A stretch of 64,000 bases of DNA, taken from assembly GCA_903880855.1 (NCBI GenBank), contig CAIRQX010000039.1, positions 1 through 64,000 on the forward strand. Reading direction: 5' to 3'. Position 1 is the stretch's first letter. Each line of letters begins with the position of its first letter. The position numbers and the translations under genes were made by a program. Of this stretch, positions 21,628 through 33,549 are shown piece after piece. A model generated the notes under the pieces. That model was not told the DNA's origin. It saw only the letters and a program-made list of their open reading frames with translations, and searched no databases. The DNA comes from an uncultured Burkholderiales bacterium. GTDB lineage: Bacteria > Pseudomonadota > Gammaproteobacteria > Burkholderiales > Burkholderiaceae_C.

Positions 21628-23073
21628 TTGACGCATATGACCACCCTTCTTATTCATCGCGCCCAACACCTAGCCACCCAAGACGATCACGACACCGAAC
21701 TCCAAGGTGCTTCGGTTTTAGTACGTGACGGACGTATCGCACGTATCTTTACCAAAGACGAGCCGCTAGATGCATGGTTGGCAGATAACCCAGTGGATGA
21801 AGTAATCGATGCGCACAAGCATGTTGTGATACCCGGCATGGTGAACACGCATCACCACATGGTGCAATGCCTCACACGTGCAGTACCGCAGGTTCAAAAC
21901 GCGGAGTTGTTTTCTTGGTTGAAAGGCTTGTATCCCATATGGCTAGGGCTAACACCAGAAATGGTGCGCGTCTCAAACCAAGTAGCGATGGCTGAATTAA
22001 TGCTATCTGGGTGCACAACCACCAGTGACCATCTCTATATCTATCCCAACGGCGTCAGATTGGATGACAGCATAGAAGCAGCACATACGATTGGCATGCG
22101 ATTCACTGCAACACGCGGCAGTATGAGCGTGGGGGAATCACAGGGTGGTCTTCCTCCCGATCAAGCCGTTGAAAAAGAACCCTTCATATTGAAAGAAACC
22201 CAACGCCTAATAGAGACTTGGCATGACGCCAGTTTTGGTTCCATGACCCATGTAGCAGTTGCACCTTGCTCCCCATTCAGTGTGAGCCAAGATTTAATGC
22301 GAGAGTCTGCCAAATTAGCCCGTGCTTATGGCGTGCGCTTGCACACGCACTTGGCAGAAAACGACCACGATGTCGCTTACACCCAAGAAAAATTCAATTG
22401 CACGCCTGCGCAATATGCGCAAGATTTAGACTGGGTAGGCAATGACGTGTGGCATGCCCATTGCGTCAAGTTAGACGACGATGGCGCATATCTTTTTGCC
22501 AAAACACGCACAGGCTTAGCGCACTGCCCTTGCAGCAATATGCGACTTGCAAGCGGCATATTGCCACTGCGCCAGTTTCTCGATATGGGCGTCCCTATTG
22601 GTTTAGGCGTAGACGGCAGCGCTAGCAATGACGCAGGGCATATGTTGAACGAAGCGCGTCAAGCCATGCTGCTTGCGCGTGTGGGGCGTGGAAACCAGCC
22701 ACCGCAAACTAAGAATGGACAAACATTTTTCGGTTGCGATGTAGGACCTTCGGAGATGACGCCACGCGACGCTATTCGTTTAGCAACGCGCGGAGGCGCT
22801 GAGGTCCTAGGGCGTTCCCATGAGATTGGCCAGATCAAAGTGGGCTATTGCGCCGACTTCGCAATGTTTCGCACCGACACACTCAGCATGGCAGGTGGTG
22901 CAGTGCATGACCCCTTAGGAGCTTTGCTTTTGTGCTCTAGCGATAACGCTGACTACACAATTGTGAATGGGCGGGTGATAGTGCGAGAAGGCCAACTGAA
23001 TTCAGTAGATATCAATAAATTAATAGAAAAGCATAATAATTTTTCGATTGAATTGGCTAAAATTAGTTATTAA
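21628..23073 (+). CDS. Amidohydrolase, 8-oxoguanine deaminase / hydroxyatrazine hydrolase-like
   Basis: VIPGMVNTHHHMVQCLTRAVP, HTHLAENDHD, GLGVDGSASND motifs; next to urate catabolism genes. Confidence 0.85.
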   Translation: MTHMTTLLIHRAQHLATQDDHDTELQGASVLVRDGRIARIFTKDEPLDAWLADNPVDEVIDAHKHVVIPGMVNTHHHMVQCLTRAVPQVQNAELFSWLKGLYPIWLGLTPEMVRVSNQVAMAELMLSGCTTTSDHLYIYPNGVRLDDSIEAAHTIGMRFTATRGSMSVGESQGGLPPDQAVEKEPFILKETQRLIETWHDASFGSMTHVAVAPCSPFSVSQDLMRESAKLARAYGVRLHTHLAENDHDVAYTQEKFNCTPAQYAQDLDWVGNDVWHAHCVKLDDDGAYLFAKTRTGLAHCPCSNMRLASGILPLRQFLDMGVPIGLGVDGSASNDAGHMLNEARQAMLLARVGRGNQPPQTKNGQTFFGCDVGPSEMTPRDAIRLATRGGAEVLGRSHEIGQIKVGYCADFAMFRTDTLSMAGGAVHDPLGALLLCSSDNADYTIVNGRVIVREGQLNSVDINKLIEKHNNFSIELAKISY

Positions 23074-23124
23074 TAATTTAAAATGAATTTAGCTAAAATG
23101 GCTAAAAATAAACAGGGAGGTCAA

Positions 23125-23394
23125 ATGCACATTACAGCGACAGAAGCTAAAAATAAGTTTGGCAGCATTTGCTCTGCTGCAAAACGTTCGCCTGTCTTCG
23201 TGGAAAAAGCGGGACAAGTCGATACTGTAATTCTCTCGGTTGATCAATACCGCGCACTTCAAGCCAACCAAAACACCAATTCCTTCGCCAATCGCAAAAA
23301 AGAATTTGAGATGCAATATCGCGAATGGATAGTTGCTCAAAATAACTGGGTTGATGGACAGGGTATCCCTGGCGCAGATCTACGTCCTTGGTAG
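23125..23394 (+). CDS. Type II antitoxin, Phd/YefM-like N-terminus
   Basis: ATG 23125 preceded by GGGAGG; MHITATEAKNKFGSICSAAKRSPVFVEKAGQVDTVILSVDQYRAL; 3 nt before the toxin ORF. Confidence 0.82.
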   Translation: MHITATEAKNKFGSICSAAKRSPVFVEKAGQVDTVILSVDQYRALQANQNTNSFANRKKEFEMQYREWIVAQNNWVDGQGIPGADLRPW

Positions 23395-23397
23395 TTA

Positions 23398-23715
23398 GTG
23401 ATGGCGCATTTTGACGTCTATGTGAATCCAAGTGAAAGCGCTTCAAAGGGAATTCCTTATGTTGTGGTCATGCAGAGCGACTTGCTTGAGTCTTTAGCGA
23501 CCCGCATGACGATTCCACTTGCAAGCATTGAGTTTGCATCTAAAGCGCCTGAAAAACTTTGTCCGACTGTCCTTGTAAATGGCCAACTTTTGCGCGCATT
23601 AGCCCATTACGCCGCTCCGCTTCCCTCAAAAAATTTGAAGAAAGTCGTCAGCAATCTTTCCAGATCTTCAGATGCCCTTATCGGCGCTATGGATGCGGTC
23701 TTTGCTGGGGTTTAA
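23398..23715 (+). CDS. CcdB-family toxin-like protein
   Basis: 105 aa MAHFDVYVNPS...YVVVMQSDLLESLATRMTIPLAS...PTVLVNGQL, CcdB-like (QSD..., R.V/TIPLA); C-terminal 'IGAMDAVFAGV' resembles CcdB 'AINLMFWGI'. Confidence 0.8.
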   Translation: MMAHFDVYVNPSESASKGIPYVVVMQSDLLESLATRMTIPLASIEFASKAPEKLCPTVLVNGQLLRALAHYAAPLPSKNLKKVVSNLSRSSDALIGAMDAVFAGV

Positions 23716-23719
23716 GGTG

Positions 23720-24838
23720 TCATTTCACCAAAGCAACTGACTTCACTTGCGCCCAAGCCTGCGTTCCAACTTGTAACCCTAAATCGTGCACACCACGCGC
23801 AGTTACGCGCGCAAGCAAAAACACCTCACCACAACGCAAGCGCAACAACACTTGCGAGGGATGAGACTCTGCATGGATGGACTCGACTACACAAGGTAAA
23901 TGGTTTTGAATACTGGTGTTTTGAGCCTCTTCTAGGGTAATACTCACATCGCGTGCCAACACGCGTAAGCGCACTGGTTGACCTATTTGCAAGCCACTAT
24001 CGCGTACCCATATAGATGCAACTGTTGGGTTGCCTTCAACTGCCATACCTGAACTTGCTTTAGATATACGCACTTGCGCCAAGTGCCACTGCTCATCTAA
24101 GGCCTGCACATGGCCCTCAATCAGCGCGCCCACATCGTCACCCACCACCAAAGGAAGATCTATATTGGAGAGCACCTCAGAGACAGGCCCTACTGCGCGC
24201 ACTTGTCCAGACTCCATCACTACCAAGGTATCGGCTAATCGCACCACTTCGTCCGCAGCGTGAGTGATGTAGAGCATAGGAATTTTTAATTCATCGCATA
24301 ACTTTTCAAGCCACGGCAAGATGTCTTGTTTGCGAGCAGGGTCAAGGGAGGCAAGTGGCTCATCTAGCAAAAGCAATTTGGGTTGCGTCGCTAATGCACG
24401 TGCAATCGCTACACGTTGACGCTCTCCGCCAGAAAGTTGGTTGGTGCTTCTTTGAAGCAAATCGCCTATTCCCAACAAATTAATTACTTCGTCTAAAACA
24501 ACTTCTTGGTTGGGCGCTTTGCTACGCTTCAATCCATAGGTCAAGTTTGCCGCGACATCTAAGTGTGCAAATAAAGAGGCTTCTTGGAACACATAACCCA
24601 AGGGTCTTAGGGAAGTGGGCAGGCTTACCCCTAGCGAATCGTCTTGCCAAACATCTGAACCCACTTGCACCCGTCCAAGCGCTTGCGTCTCAAGCCCAGC
24701 AACGCAACGTAACAAAGTGGTTTTGCCAGAACCTGATGGACCGTAAATAACACTGATTCCCTGCACAGGCAGTTGCAGGTCCACTTTCAAATTGAAACTG
24801 CTACGCGCGAGATCGAGTTGTAATCGGATTTCACTCAT
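23720..24838 (-). CDS. modC: Molybdate ABC transporter ATP-binding protein
   Basis: [32 protein letters not shown]-terminal MOP-type domain. Confidence 0.93.
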   Translation of the reverse strand: MSEIRLQLDLARSSFNLKVDLQLPVQGISVIYGPSGSGKTTLLRCVAGLETQALGRVQVGSDVWQDDSLGVSLPTSLRPLGYVFQEASLFAHLDVAANLTYGLKRSKAPNQEVVLDEVINLLGIGDLLQRSTNQLSGGERQRVAIARALATQPKLLLLDEPLASLDPARKQDILPWLEKLCDELKIPMLYITHAADEVVRLADTLVVMESGQVRAVGPVSEVLSNIDLPLVVGDDVGALIEGHVQALDEQWHLAQVRISKASSGMAVEGNPTVASIWVRDSGLQIGQPVRLRVLARDVSITLEEAQNTSIQNHLPCVVESIHAESHPSQVLLRLRCGEVFLLARVTARGVHDLGLQVGTQAWAQVKSVALVK

Positions 24839-25524
24839 ATTGCTGTTTGCGCCCTGCGCCTGCTAACCCAAGAAAGCACCAGAAGCACCACAAAAGAAAA
24901 CACCAACATTGCACCAGCCAGACCATGCGCTTGCGCGTACTTCATAGCTTCTACATGCCCATAAATTTGGGTCGAGACCACACGCGTTTTATCTGGGATA
25001 TTTCCGCCGATCATGAGCACCACACCAAACTCTCCAACGGTGTGCGCAAAACTCAACATGGCCGCCATCACAAACCCAGGTTTTGCCAACGGAATTGCCA
25101 CTGTAAAAAATGCGTCTAACTTATTCGCGCGCAAAGTAGCGGCGACCTCCATAGGGCGTGAACCCATCGCTTCAAAAGCATTGACCAAAGGTTGGACCGC
25201 AAAGGGCAAGGAGTAAATCATCGAACCCAACACCAAACCCGAAAAGCTAAATGCCAATGAACCCCAGCCTGCCCAATGTGTGAATTGCCCAACAGGCCCG
25301 AGTGGTCCCAATGCAATTAGCAAATAAAACCCCAGCACGGTCGGAGGCAAAACCAACGGCAACGCCACCAAGGCAGCGATAGGTGCACGCCATCTAGATT
25401 GCGTATGCGCCAACCACCAAGCAATAGGCGTTGCCAGAAAAAGCAACAACACCGTGGTGACGCTAGCCAATTGCAGCGTCAACAAAATGGCGGCTAAGTC
25501 TTCGGAAGTTAAATGCATAGCCAC
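24835..25524 (-). CDS. modB: Molybdate ABC transporter permease
   Basis: [36 protein letters not shown]. Confidence 0.94.
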   Translation of the reverse strand: MAMHLTSEDLAAILLTLQLASVTTVLLLFLATPIAWWLAHTQSRWRAPIAALVALPLVLPPTVLGFYLLIALGPLGPVGQFTHWAGWGSLAFSFSGLVLGSMIYSLPFAVQPLVNAFEAMGSRPMEVAATLRANKLDAFFTVAIPLAKPGFVMAAMLSFAHTVGEFGVVLMIGGNIPDKTRVVSTQIYGHVEAMKYAQAHGLAGAMLVFSFVVLLVLSWVSRRRAQTAI

Positions 25525-25528
25525 AACT

Positions 25529-27545
<2,017 letters not shown>

Positions 27546-27582
27546 TTTTGTTTTAACGCCTTTAAATACTTTTCAATTATTT

Positions 27583-28389
27583 TTAATCCTGTTGCAGGAG
27601 TTGCGCTGCTACAGCCACAGCAATGACTTCGGGTTCTTTGCCATGAATGCCCTCCACACCAATTGGACAAGTGATGAACGCCAATTCTTCAGCGCTAAAC
27701 CCTTTGGCCTCTAAGCGGTGTTGAAACGTCGCCCATTTGGTTTTGCTACCGATCAGTCCTACAAATTTCAAATCACCCTGCAAGCGTTGCCGCTTGAGAC
27801 AAGCCGCCACCACATCTAGATCTTCTGCATGGCTAAAGCTCATGATCAACACTGAAACGCCACTTGGCAAAGCTTCAACTGCAGCATGTACAGGATCCGA
27901 GTGGTCACACACCACATTCGCCGGAAGCTGCGCAGGGAAAATTTCATCTCTACTGTCTATCCATTGCACCTGAAACGGCAGGCTGCTCAACACATTCACC
28001 AAGGCATGTCCTACATGTCCTCCACCAAACAATGCCAATGGCTTGGCTTGGTTGGGTAAACGTTGCCGCAACATGGGCATGTCCGTCTGCGAGATGTGCT
28101 CAAACTTCAAATGCACCACACCACCACAACATTGTCCCAATGCTGGACCCAATGCGTATCGGTTAACAAGCGCGCCTTCATGTGGACTCGAGCTGAGCAA
28201 AGATCTCCCCTCAGCAATGGCTTGGAATTCCAAATGTCCGCCACCAATGGTGTTGACCAAGGTCTGAGGGAACACCGCCATCCAAGCGCCTACTTCCCGA
28301 GGTCCAGAACCTTCCACGCTAGCAACTGTGACCAACACGCCAGGGGCATGCTGAAGCTGGTTCCATAACTCGGCGGTATGACGCGGCAC
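27583..28389 (-). CDS. xdhC: Xanthine dehydrogenase accessory protein
   Basis: EGSGPREVGAWMAV, LFGGGHVGHALV, FVGLIGSKTKW. Confidence 0.93.
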   Translation of the reverse strand: MPRHTAELWNQLQHAPGVLVTVASVEGSGPREVGAWMAVFPQTLVNTIGGGHLEFQAIAEGRSLLSSSPHEGALVNRYALGPALGQCCGGVVHLKFEHISQTDMPMLRQRLPNQAKPLALFGGGHVGHALVNVLSSLPFQVQWIDSRDEIFPAQLPANVVCDHSDPVHAAVEALPSGVSVLIMSFSHAEDLDVVAACLKRQRLQGDLKFVGLIGSKTKWATFQHRLEAKGFSAEELAFITCPIGVEGIHGKEPEVIAVAVAAQLLQQD

Positions 28390-28440
28390 GCGAATGTAGG
28401 GCGAAGCGAAAGAGACTGGACAAGCAAAGCGCTAACGCGC

Positions 28441-30804
28441 TTAAGCTTGTGCGACTTCCGCTTTCACCTTCTCACAAGCCATCAAGATGCGCTCAGGCGT
28501 GGCAGGCGCATCTAGATGCACCACTGCTTTGTGCTCAGCGCTTGCAGCGACGGCATCGCGCAAAGCAAAGAAAGTAGATAAGCCCAGCATCAGAGGTGGC
28601 TCACCCGTCGCTTTACTGTTGAATGGTGTGGGCTTCAAGTTGTAGCCGTCAAATAGTGTCACGTTGAAATGCTCTGGGATATCGCCAGCCACTGGGATCT
28701 TGTAAGTGCTCGGGCCATGCGTGAGCAACTTACCCTTCTTGTCCCAAATACATTCCTCCATGGTGAGCCATCCCATGCCTTGGACAAACGCGCCTTCGAT
28801 TTGGCCTTTGTCTAAGGCGGGGTTGATGCTCTTGCCCACGTCATGCACGATGTCCACGGCCTTGAGCCACCATTCACCGGTGCGCGTGTTGATTTCCACT
28901 TCACTCACCGCAGCGCCGTAGCAGTAGTAATAAAAAGCACGGCCATTCAGTTTGGCGAAGTCATATTTGATTTCAGGCGTCATGTAAAAACCTGTGACGC
29001 TCAATCCCACGCGGTCTAACCACGCTTGCTTGGTGACCTCTTCCCATTTCACTGACTTACCACCGCCATGCGCTTCGCTATTGGCAAAAGTAATGTCAGT
29101 TTCTGCGCAACCGAGCATGCGTGCGGCTACGGGCTTTAGTCGTTCACGCATTTGCGACGTGGCATTCATGATGGCTGCGCCGTTGATATCCGCGCCGCTT
29201 GAAGCAGAAGTAGCCGATGCGTTGGGAACTTTCTGTGAGTCAGTCGCAGTGATGCGCACTTTGTCGACGCTGATGCCCAAACCATCGGCACATACCTGCG
29301 CCATCTTGGTGTTGAGGCCTTGGCCCATCTCCGTGCCGCCATGGTTGCAACTCACGGAGCCATCCATGTAAACCACGAGCAAAGCGCCGCCTTGGTTCAA
29401 ATGGGTGGCGGTAAAGCTGATGCCAAACTTCAAAGGCACCAAAGCTAAGCCGCGCTTGCGGGTTTTGCTCTTGGCGTTAAAAGCTTGCACTGCCTTGCGG
29501 CGTTCTGCGTAATTGGATTCTTTTTCAACCTGCGCAATCACCTTGTCACCCACCCAGTCTTCTATCAACTGGTTGTATTGGGTGGTCATGGTGTCCGGCG
29601 TTCCACTGATAGCGGGATCTTGGTAGAGGTTGATTTTGCGAACATCCAAGGAGTCTTTGCCCAAAGTGGCGGCAATTTCGTCCATCACGGTTTCGATACC
29701 AAACATGCCTTGCGGTCCACCAAAACCACGGAAAGCAGTCGCGCTTTGGGTATTGGTTTTGCAGCGGTGGCTGATCAACTTCAAAGCGGGGATGTGGTAG
29801 ACGTTATCAATGTGCAAACAAGCGCGGTCATTGACGGGGCCAGAGTAGTCCGTGCTGTAACCGCAACGCGACATGAGAGTAATGTCTGCGCCCAAGATAC
29901 GGCCGTTATCGTCAAACCCTACTTCGTAGTCGATTCTGAAATCGTGGCGCTTACCAGTGATGGTCATGTCATCGTCGCGGTTCACCCGCAACTTCACAGG
30001 CTTTTGCAACTTGAAAGCTGCCAAGGCCGCGCTTTGGCTGAAGATGCTGGCATTGCCTTCTTTGCCGCCAAAACCACCACCCATACGACGGCAGATCACT
30101 TCCACGTCGTTGGTATGCAAATTCAGCGCATGGGCTGCTTCGCGTTGGTTGCCGTCGGGGTGCTGGGTAGACACATACAAAGTGAGTTGTCCGTCTTCTT
30201 TGGGCACCGCATACGTGATCTGCCCCTCTAAATAGAACTGCTCTTGCTGCCCTGTTCGGGTCGTGCCTTTGATGGTGTGGGGTGCTTTGGCAATGGCGCC
30301 GGCAGCGTCGCCGCGGGTGATGCCTTTTGGCGGCATGATGAAACTACTGGCCGCCATCGCTTCTTCAATGGTCAAAACAGGCGTGAGTTCTTTGACCAAC
30401 ACCTTGGCTTTGTGGGCAACTTCGCGCGCATAGAGCATGTCGCGCGCAACGACCACCGCCACAGCTTGGCCGATAAATTCCACTTTGCCATCTGCTAAGA
30501 ATGGGTCGTCATGGATGATCGGGCCACAGTTGTTTTCGCCTGGAATATCTTTGGCGGTGTAGACCGCCACCACGCCGTGTTCTTTCAGAATAGCTTCGCG
30601 GTCAATGCCGTCGCCAATCAACTCGCCATGCGCTACGGGCGACAAAATCAACGCAGCATAAAGAGTGCCGGCTAATTCAGGAATGTCGTCGATATAAGTT
30701 GCTGTACCCGTCACATGCAAGTGTGCAGATTCGTGCACCAGCTCTTTGCCCTGCTGCACGTTGGTGGCAGGCAAAAGATTTTTAAGGTTGGTAGGAGCGT
30801 TCAT
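28441..30804 (-). CDS. xdhB: Xanthine dehydrogenase molybdopterin-binding subunit
   Basis: 787 aa; CRRMGGGFGGKEGNASIFSQ, FRGFGGPQGMF, NHGGTEMGQGL. Confidence 0.97.
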   Translation of the reverse strand: MNAPTNLKNLLPATNVQQGKELVHESAHLHVTGTATYIDDIPELAGTLYAALILSPVAHGELIGDGIDREAILKEHGVVAVYTAKDIPGENNCGPIIHDDPFLADGKVEFIGQAVAVVVARDMLYAREVAHKAKVLVKELTPVLTIEEAMAASSFIMPPKGITRGDAAGAIAKAPHTIKGTTRTGQQEQFYLEGQITYAVPKEDGQLTLYVSTQHPDGNQREAAHALNLHTNDVEVICRRMGGGFGGKEGNASIFSQSAALAAFKLQKPVKLRVNRDDDMTITGKRHDFRIDYEVGFDDNGRILGADITLMSRCGYSTDYSGPVNDRACLHIDNVYHIPALKLISHRCKTNTQSATAFRGFGGPQGMFGIETVMDEIAATLGKDSLDVRKINLYQDPAISGTPDTMTTQYNQLIEDWVGDKVIAQVEKESNYAERRKAVQAFNAKSKTRKRGLALVPLKFGISFTATHLNQGGALLVVYMDGSVSCNHGGTEMGQGLNTKMAQVCADGLGISVDKVRITATDSQKVPNASATSASSGADINGAAIMNATSQMRERLKPVAARMLGCAETDITFANSEAHGGGKSVKWEEVTKQAWLDRVGLSVTGFYMTPEIKYDFAKLNGRAFYYYCYGAAVSEVEINTRTGEWWLKAVDIVHDVGKSINPALDKGQIEGAFVQGMGWLTMEECIWDKKGKLLTHGPSTYKIPVAGDIPEHFNVTLFDGYNLKPTPFNSKATGEPPLMLGLSTFFALRDAVAASAEHKAVVHLDAPATPERILMACEKVKAEVAQA

Positions 30805-32280
30805 TTATGCCACCTCCGAAGTGTGTTCTTCAATAAATTCAAGTACCAAATTTCTGGCCACTAAAGCGCGGTAGGCCCAGGTAGCGCGCAATCCGTCGCG
30901 TGCAGTGAAACTCGCAGTAATTGCCGCATCAAGATCTGCGGCTTTCACATCGCTAGGCGCTTTGCCTTCTAACACTGCCTCTAACTTAGGCGCTCTGCAA
31001 GGTGATGGTGCCAAGCCGTTGTAGGCCAATTTCACGCCACTTAACTTGCCCGCTTTGAGCGAGTAAGTGATGGCAGCACAAGTAGCTGAAATATCTTGCT
31101 CGAACCGCTTGCTGATTTTGTGAGCGCGGAACACCTGTCCAGAAACGGGCTTGGGCAATTCAATCGCCTCGATAAATTCACCCGCTTCAAGCACGTTTTT
31201 CTTCATGCCGGTGTAGAAGTTGTCTAAAGACACGCGCCGGCTCTTGTCGCCGCGGCGCAAGACCAAGGTGGCACCAAGTGCCATCAAGCAAGGCATGGTG
31301 TCACCGATCGGTGATCCATTGGCAATGTTGCCAGCAAGTGTGGCGGTGGAACGGATGGGCGGTGAGCCAAAGCGTCGCAACACTTCTGCAAAGTCGGGGT
31401 AGGCCTTGGCGACTAAGGTTTCAACTTGGGTCAAGGAGACCGCTGCACCGATGCGCCAAGCTTTGTCCGTCTCACCGATTTGGCGCAACTCTTTGACGTT
31501 GCCTAAATACATGATGTGATCTGGCCTAGAAAACTGCTTGTTGACCTGCAAACCAATTTCAGTGCTTCCAGCCAGCAAAGTGGTGGTGGGGTGCTTGACC
31601 AAATAGTCAGCCACTTCGCTCAAGGTGCTGGGCGAGACAAACTCGTTGCCCTTCTTGGTGCGCACGACGGGCTGAACAATAATCTCGCCGTCCAAACTCA
31701 TGGTCGGCGTGTTGGGGCGTTTGATTTCTTTGAGCAAAGCGATGTCCGCGCTGTCGTCGATTTTCAAAGCGGCTTTTTTCTCGCAGGCTTTGGCAGCTGC
31801 GTCGATGATGGGTGCGTAACCCGTGCAGCGGCATAAATTGCCGCTCAAGGCGTCGGTGATTTCGATGCGAGAAGGTTGTGTATTGGTTTGGACCATGTTG
31901 ACCAAACTCATCACGATGCCGGGGGTACAAAAGCCGCACTGTGAACCATGGCACTTGACCATTTCTTCTTGCACAGGGTGGAGCGTTCCATCGGGCTTTT
32001 TCAAACTCTCCACGGTTTTGACAGACTTGCCGTCAAGCGATGGCAGCAATTGGATACAGGCATTGGTCGCTACGTAGTCCACGCCCGTCCCTGCGGCATC
32101 AAGTTCGCCCACCATCACCACACACGCGCCACAGTCTCCCTCAGCGCAGCCTTCCTTGGTTCCGGTGCGCTGTAGTTGTTCGCGCAGATAGTCCAAAACG
32201 GTGGTGGTGCGGCGTTTGCCTTGGGCTTCAACGATTTGTCCGTCGAGCACAAAGCGCACGGTGTTGGTGGCTTGGGTCAT
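30805..32280 (-). CDS. xdhA: Xanthine dehydrogenase small subunit (2Fe-2S + FAD)
   Basis: GCAEGDCGACVVMVG, CGFCTPGIVMSL, GNLCRCTGYAPI. Confidence 0.97.
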   Translation of the reverse strand: MTQATNTVRFVLDGQIVEAQGKRRTTTVLDYLREQLQRTGTKEGCAEGDCGACVVMVGELDAAGTGVDYVATNACIQLLPSLDGKSVKTVESLKKPDGTLHPVQEEMVKCHGSQCGFCTPGIVMSLVNMVQTNTQPSRIEITDALSGNLCRCTGYAPIIDAAAKACEKKAALKIDDSADIALLKEIKRPNTPTMSLDGEIIVQPVVRTKKGNEFVSPSTLSEVADYLVKHPTTTLLAGSTEIGLQVNKQFSRPDHIMYLGNVKELRQIGETDKAWRIGAAVSLTQVETLVAKAYPDFAEVLRRFGSPPIRSTATLAGNIANGSPIGDTMPCLMALGATLVLRRGDKSRRVSLDNFYTGMKKNVLEAGEFIEAIELPKPVSGQVFRAHKISKRFEQDISATCAAITYSLKAGKLSGVKLAYNGLAPSPCRAPKLEAVLEGKAPSDVKAADLDAAITASFTARDGLRATWAYRALVARNLVLEFIEEHTSEVA

Positions 32281-32399
32281 AAGAGGGGAGGCTTAAGGGG
32301 AAAGATGGGTTATTTTAGGGATAAGCACTGGCATTTTCGGGGAAGTATGCACTTGCGTATACAAAATCTAAGGGCATGGCACACATCAACAGATTCTTT

Positions 32400-32753
32400 T
32401 CAGGAACCCCGATAAGTAGAGTAACTCCAAGGACTTACAAGCAGGGGCACGTGGTAGTGCTGATCGGTATGCGCCACGCCAAAGTCCAAACTGACTTGGT
32501 CCAGAAAATTGGGCTCGGGCAAAGCAACGCCCTTTGCGGCGAAATAACCCTTGACATCAAAAACCAAGCGGTAAGTACCCTTTTTTAGACTGTCGTTGTC
32601 ATAAAGGGGGCCATCAGGGTTACGTCCATCGTGGTTCAGGGTGAAAGATTTCACCAAAGTGGCGTTGCCTTTGTCAGTCGTGAAAAGGGAAACCCGCATG
32701 CCCGCTGCGGGGCCGCCATGCATAGTATCTAGAACGTGCGTACTCAATCCCAT
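32400..32753 (-). CDS. uraH: 5-hydroxyisourate hydrolase
   Basis: MGLSTHVLDTMHGGPAAGMRV...C-terminal YHVPLLVSPWSYSTYRGS. Confidence 0.97.
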   Translation of the reverse strand: MGLSTHVLDTMHGGPAAGMRVSLFTTDKGNATLVKSFTLNHDGRNPDGPLYDNDSLKKGTYRLVFDVKGYFAAKGVALPEPNFLDQVSLDFGVAHTDQHYHVPLLVSPWSYSTYRGS

Positions 32754-32792
32754 AAAAACTCCAAAAACAAGCGCGAAATAGTCTGCAAAAAG

Positions 32793-32800
32793 TGTATACA
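32793..32800. promoter_or_regulatory. Candidate GntR(FCD)-type operator TGTATACA in the uraH/gntR divergent region
   Basis: Palindrome AGTGTATACAGT between divergent uraH and GntR gene; a related TGCGTATACAAA lies at 32354-32365 upstream of xdhA. Confidence 0.4.
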
Positions 32801-32855
32801 GTTTTTGGCTTTCAGGCTATCATGACCAGTCCTTTTTAAAGACCCAAAAAACTGC

Positions 32856-33524
32856 ATGGACACCACCACTGCCACCCGCTCTATTGTGGACGCATTGACA
32901 AAAGCCATCGTGGAGCACCGACTGCACCCTGGCAGTAAATTGGCCGAACAAAAACTCGCCGACCACTTTGGCGTGTCGCGCACTTTGGTTCGCCAAGCTT
33001 TATTTCAATTGGTCCAAAAACGCCTGATTCGTATGGAGCCTGCCCGAGGTGCTTTCGTGGCGACTCCCTCTGGAGAAGAAGCCCGCCAAGTATTTGCAGT
33101 TCGCAGAATGCTCGAGGCCGAAATGACCCGTAACTTTGTGCGCAACGCCACCAAAACGCAAATTCAAGCCTTACAAGAACATGTCGCGCAAGAAAAGGCC
33201 GCCGTCCAACGCGGTGATGTTGCTGGCAGAACCGATTTGCTAGGCGACTTCCACGTTCGGATGGCTGAGTTGATGGGCAACCCCGTTTTAGGGCAAATCC
33301 TGGGCGAACTCATCTCCCGCTGTTCGCTGATTACCTTGATGTACCAATCGGACAACGCGGCCGAACATTCTGCGGAGGATCACGCAGCCATCCTCAAAGC
33401 CATAGTGGCCAAAGACGAAACCCTTGCCGTGCAATTGATGGAAGACCACCTAAGCAATGTAGAAGCGAGCTTGACGCTCGACCGCAAACTCCCAAATAGC
33501 GATATCGCGATGGCTTTAGCCTAA
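32856..33524 (+). CDS. GntR family transcriptional regulator (FCD/FadR-like)
   Basis: N-terminal wHTH LHPGSKLAEQKLADHFGVSRTLVRQAL, C-terminal FCD helices. Confidence 0.95.
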   Translation: MDTTTATRSIVDALTKAIVEHRLHPGSKLAEQKLADHFGVSRTLVRQALFQLVQKRLIRMEPARGAFVATPSGEEARQVFAVRRMLEAEMTRNFVRNATKTQIQALQEHVAQEKAAVQRGDVAGRTDLLGDFHVRMAELMGNPVLGQILGELISRCSLITLMYQSDNAAEHSAEDHAAILKAIVAKDETLAVQLMEDHLSNVEASLTLDRKLPNSDIAMALA

Positions 33525-33549
33525 GACGGTCTGCAAAAAAAGAAATCCT

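Noticed and set aside
29485-30231. 248-aa plus-strand ORF in xdhB
   Set aside because: Antisense to highly conserved Mo-binding subunit; codon-bias artefact.
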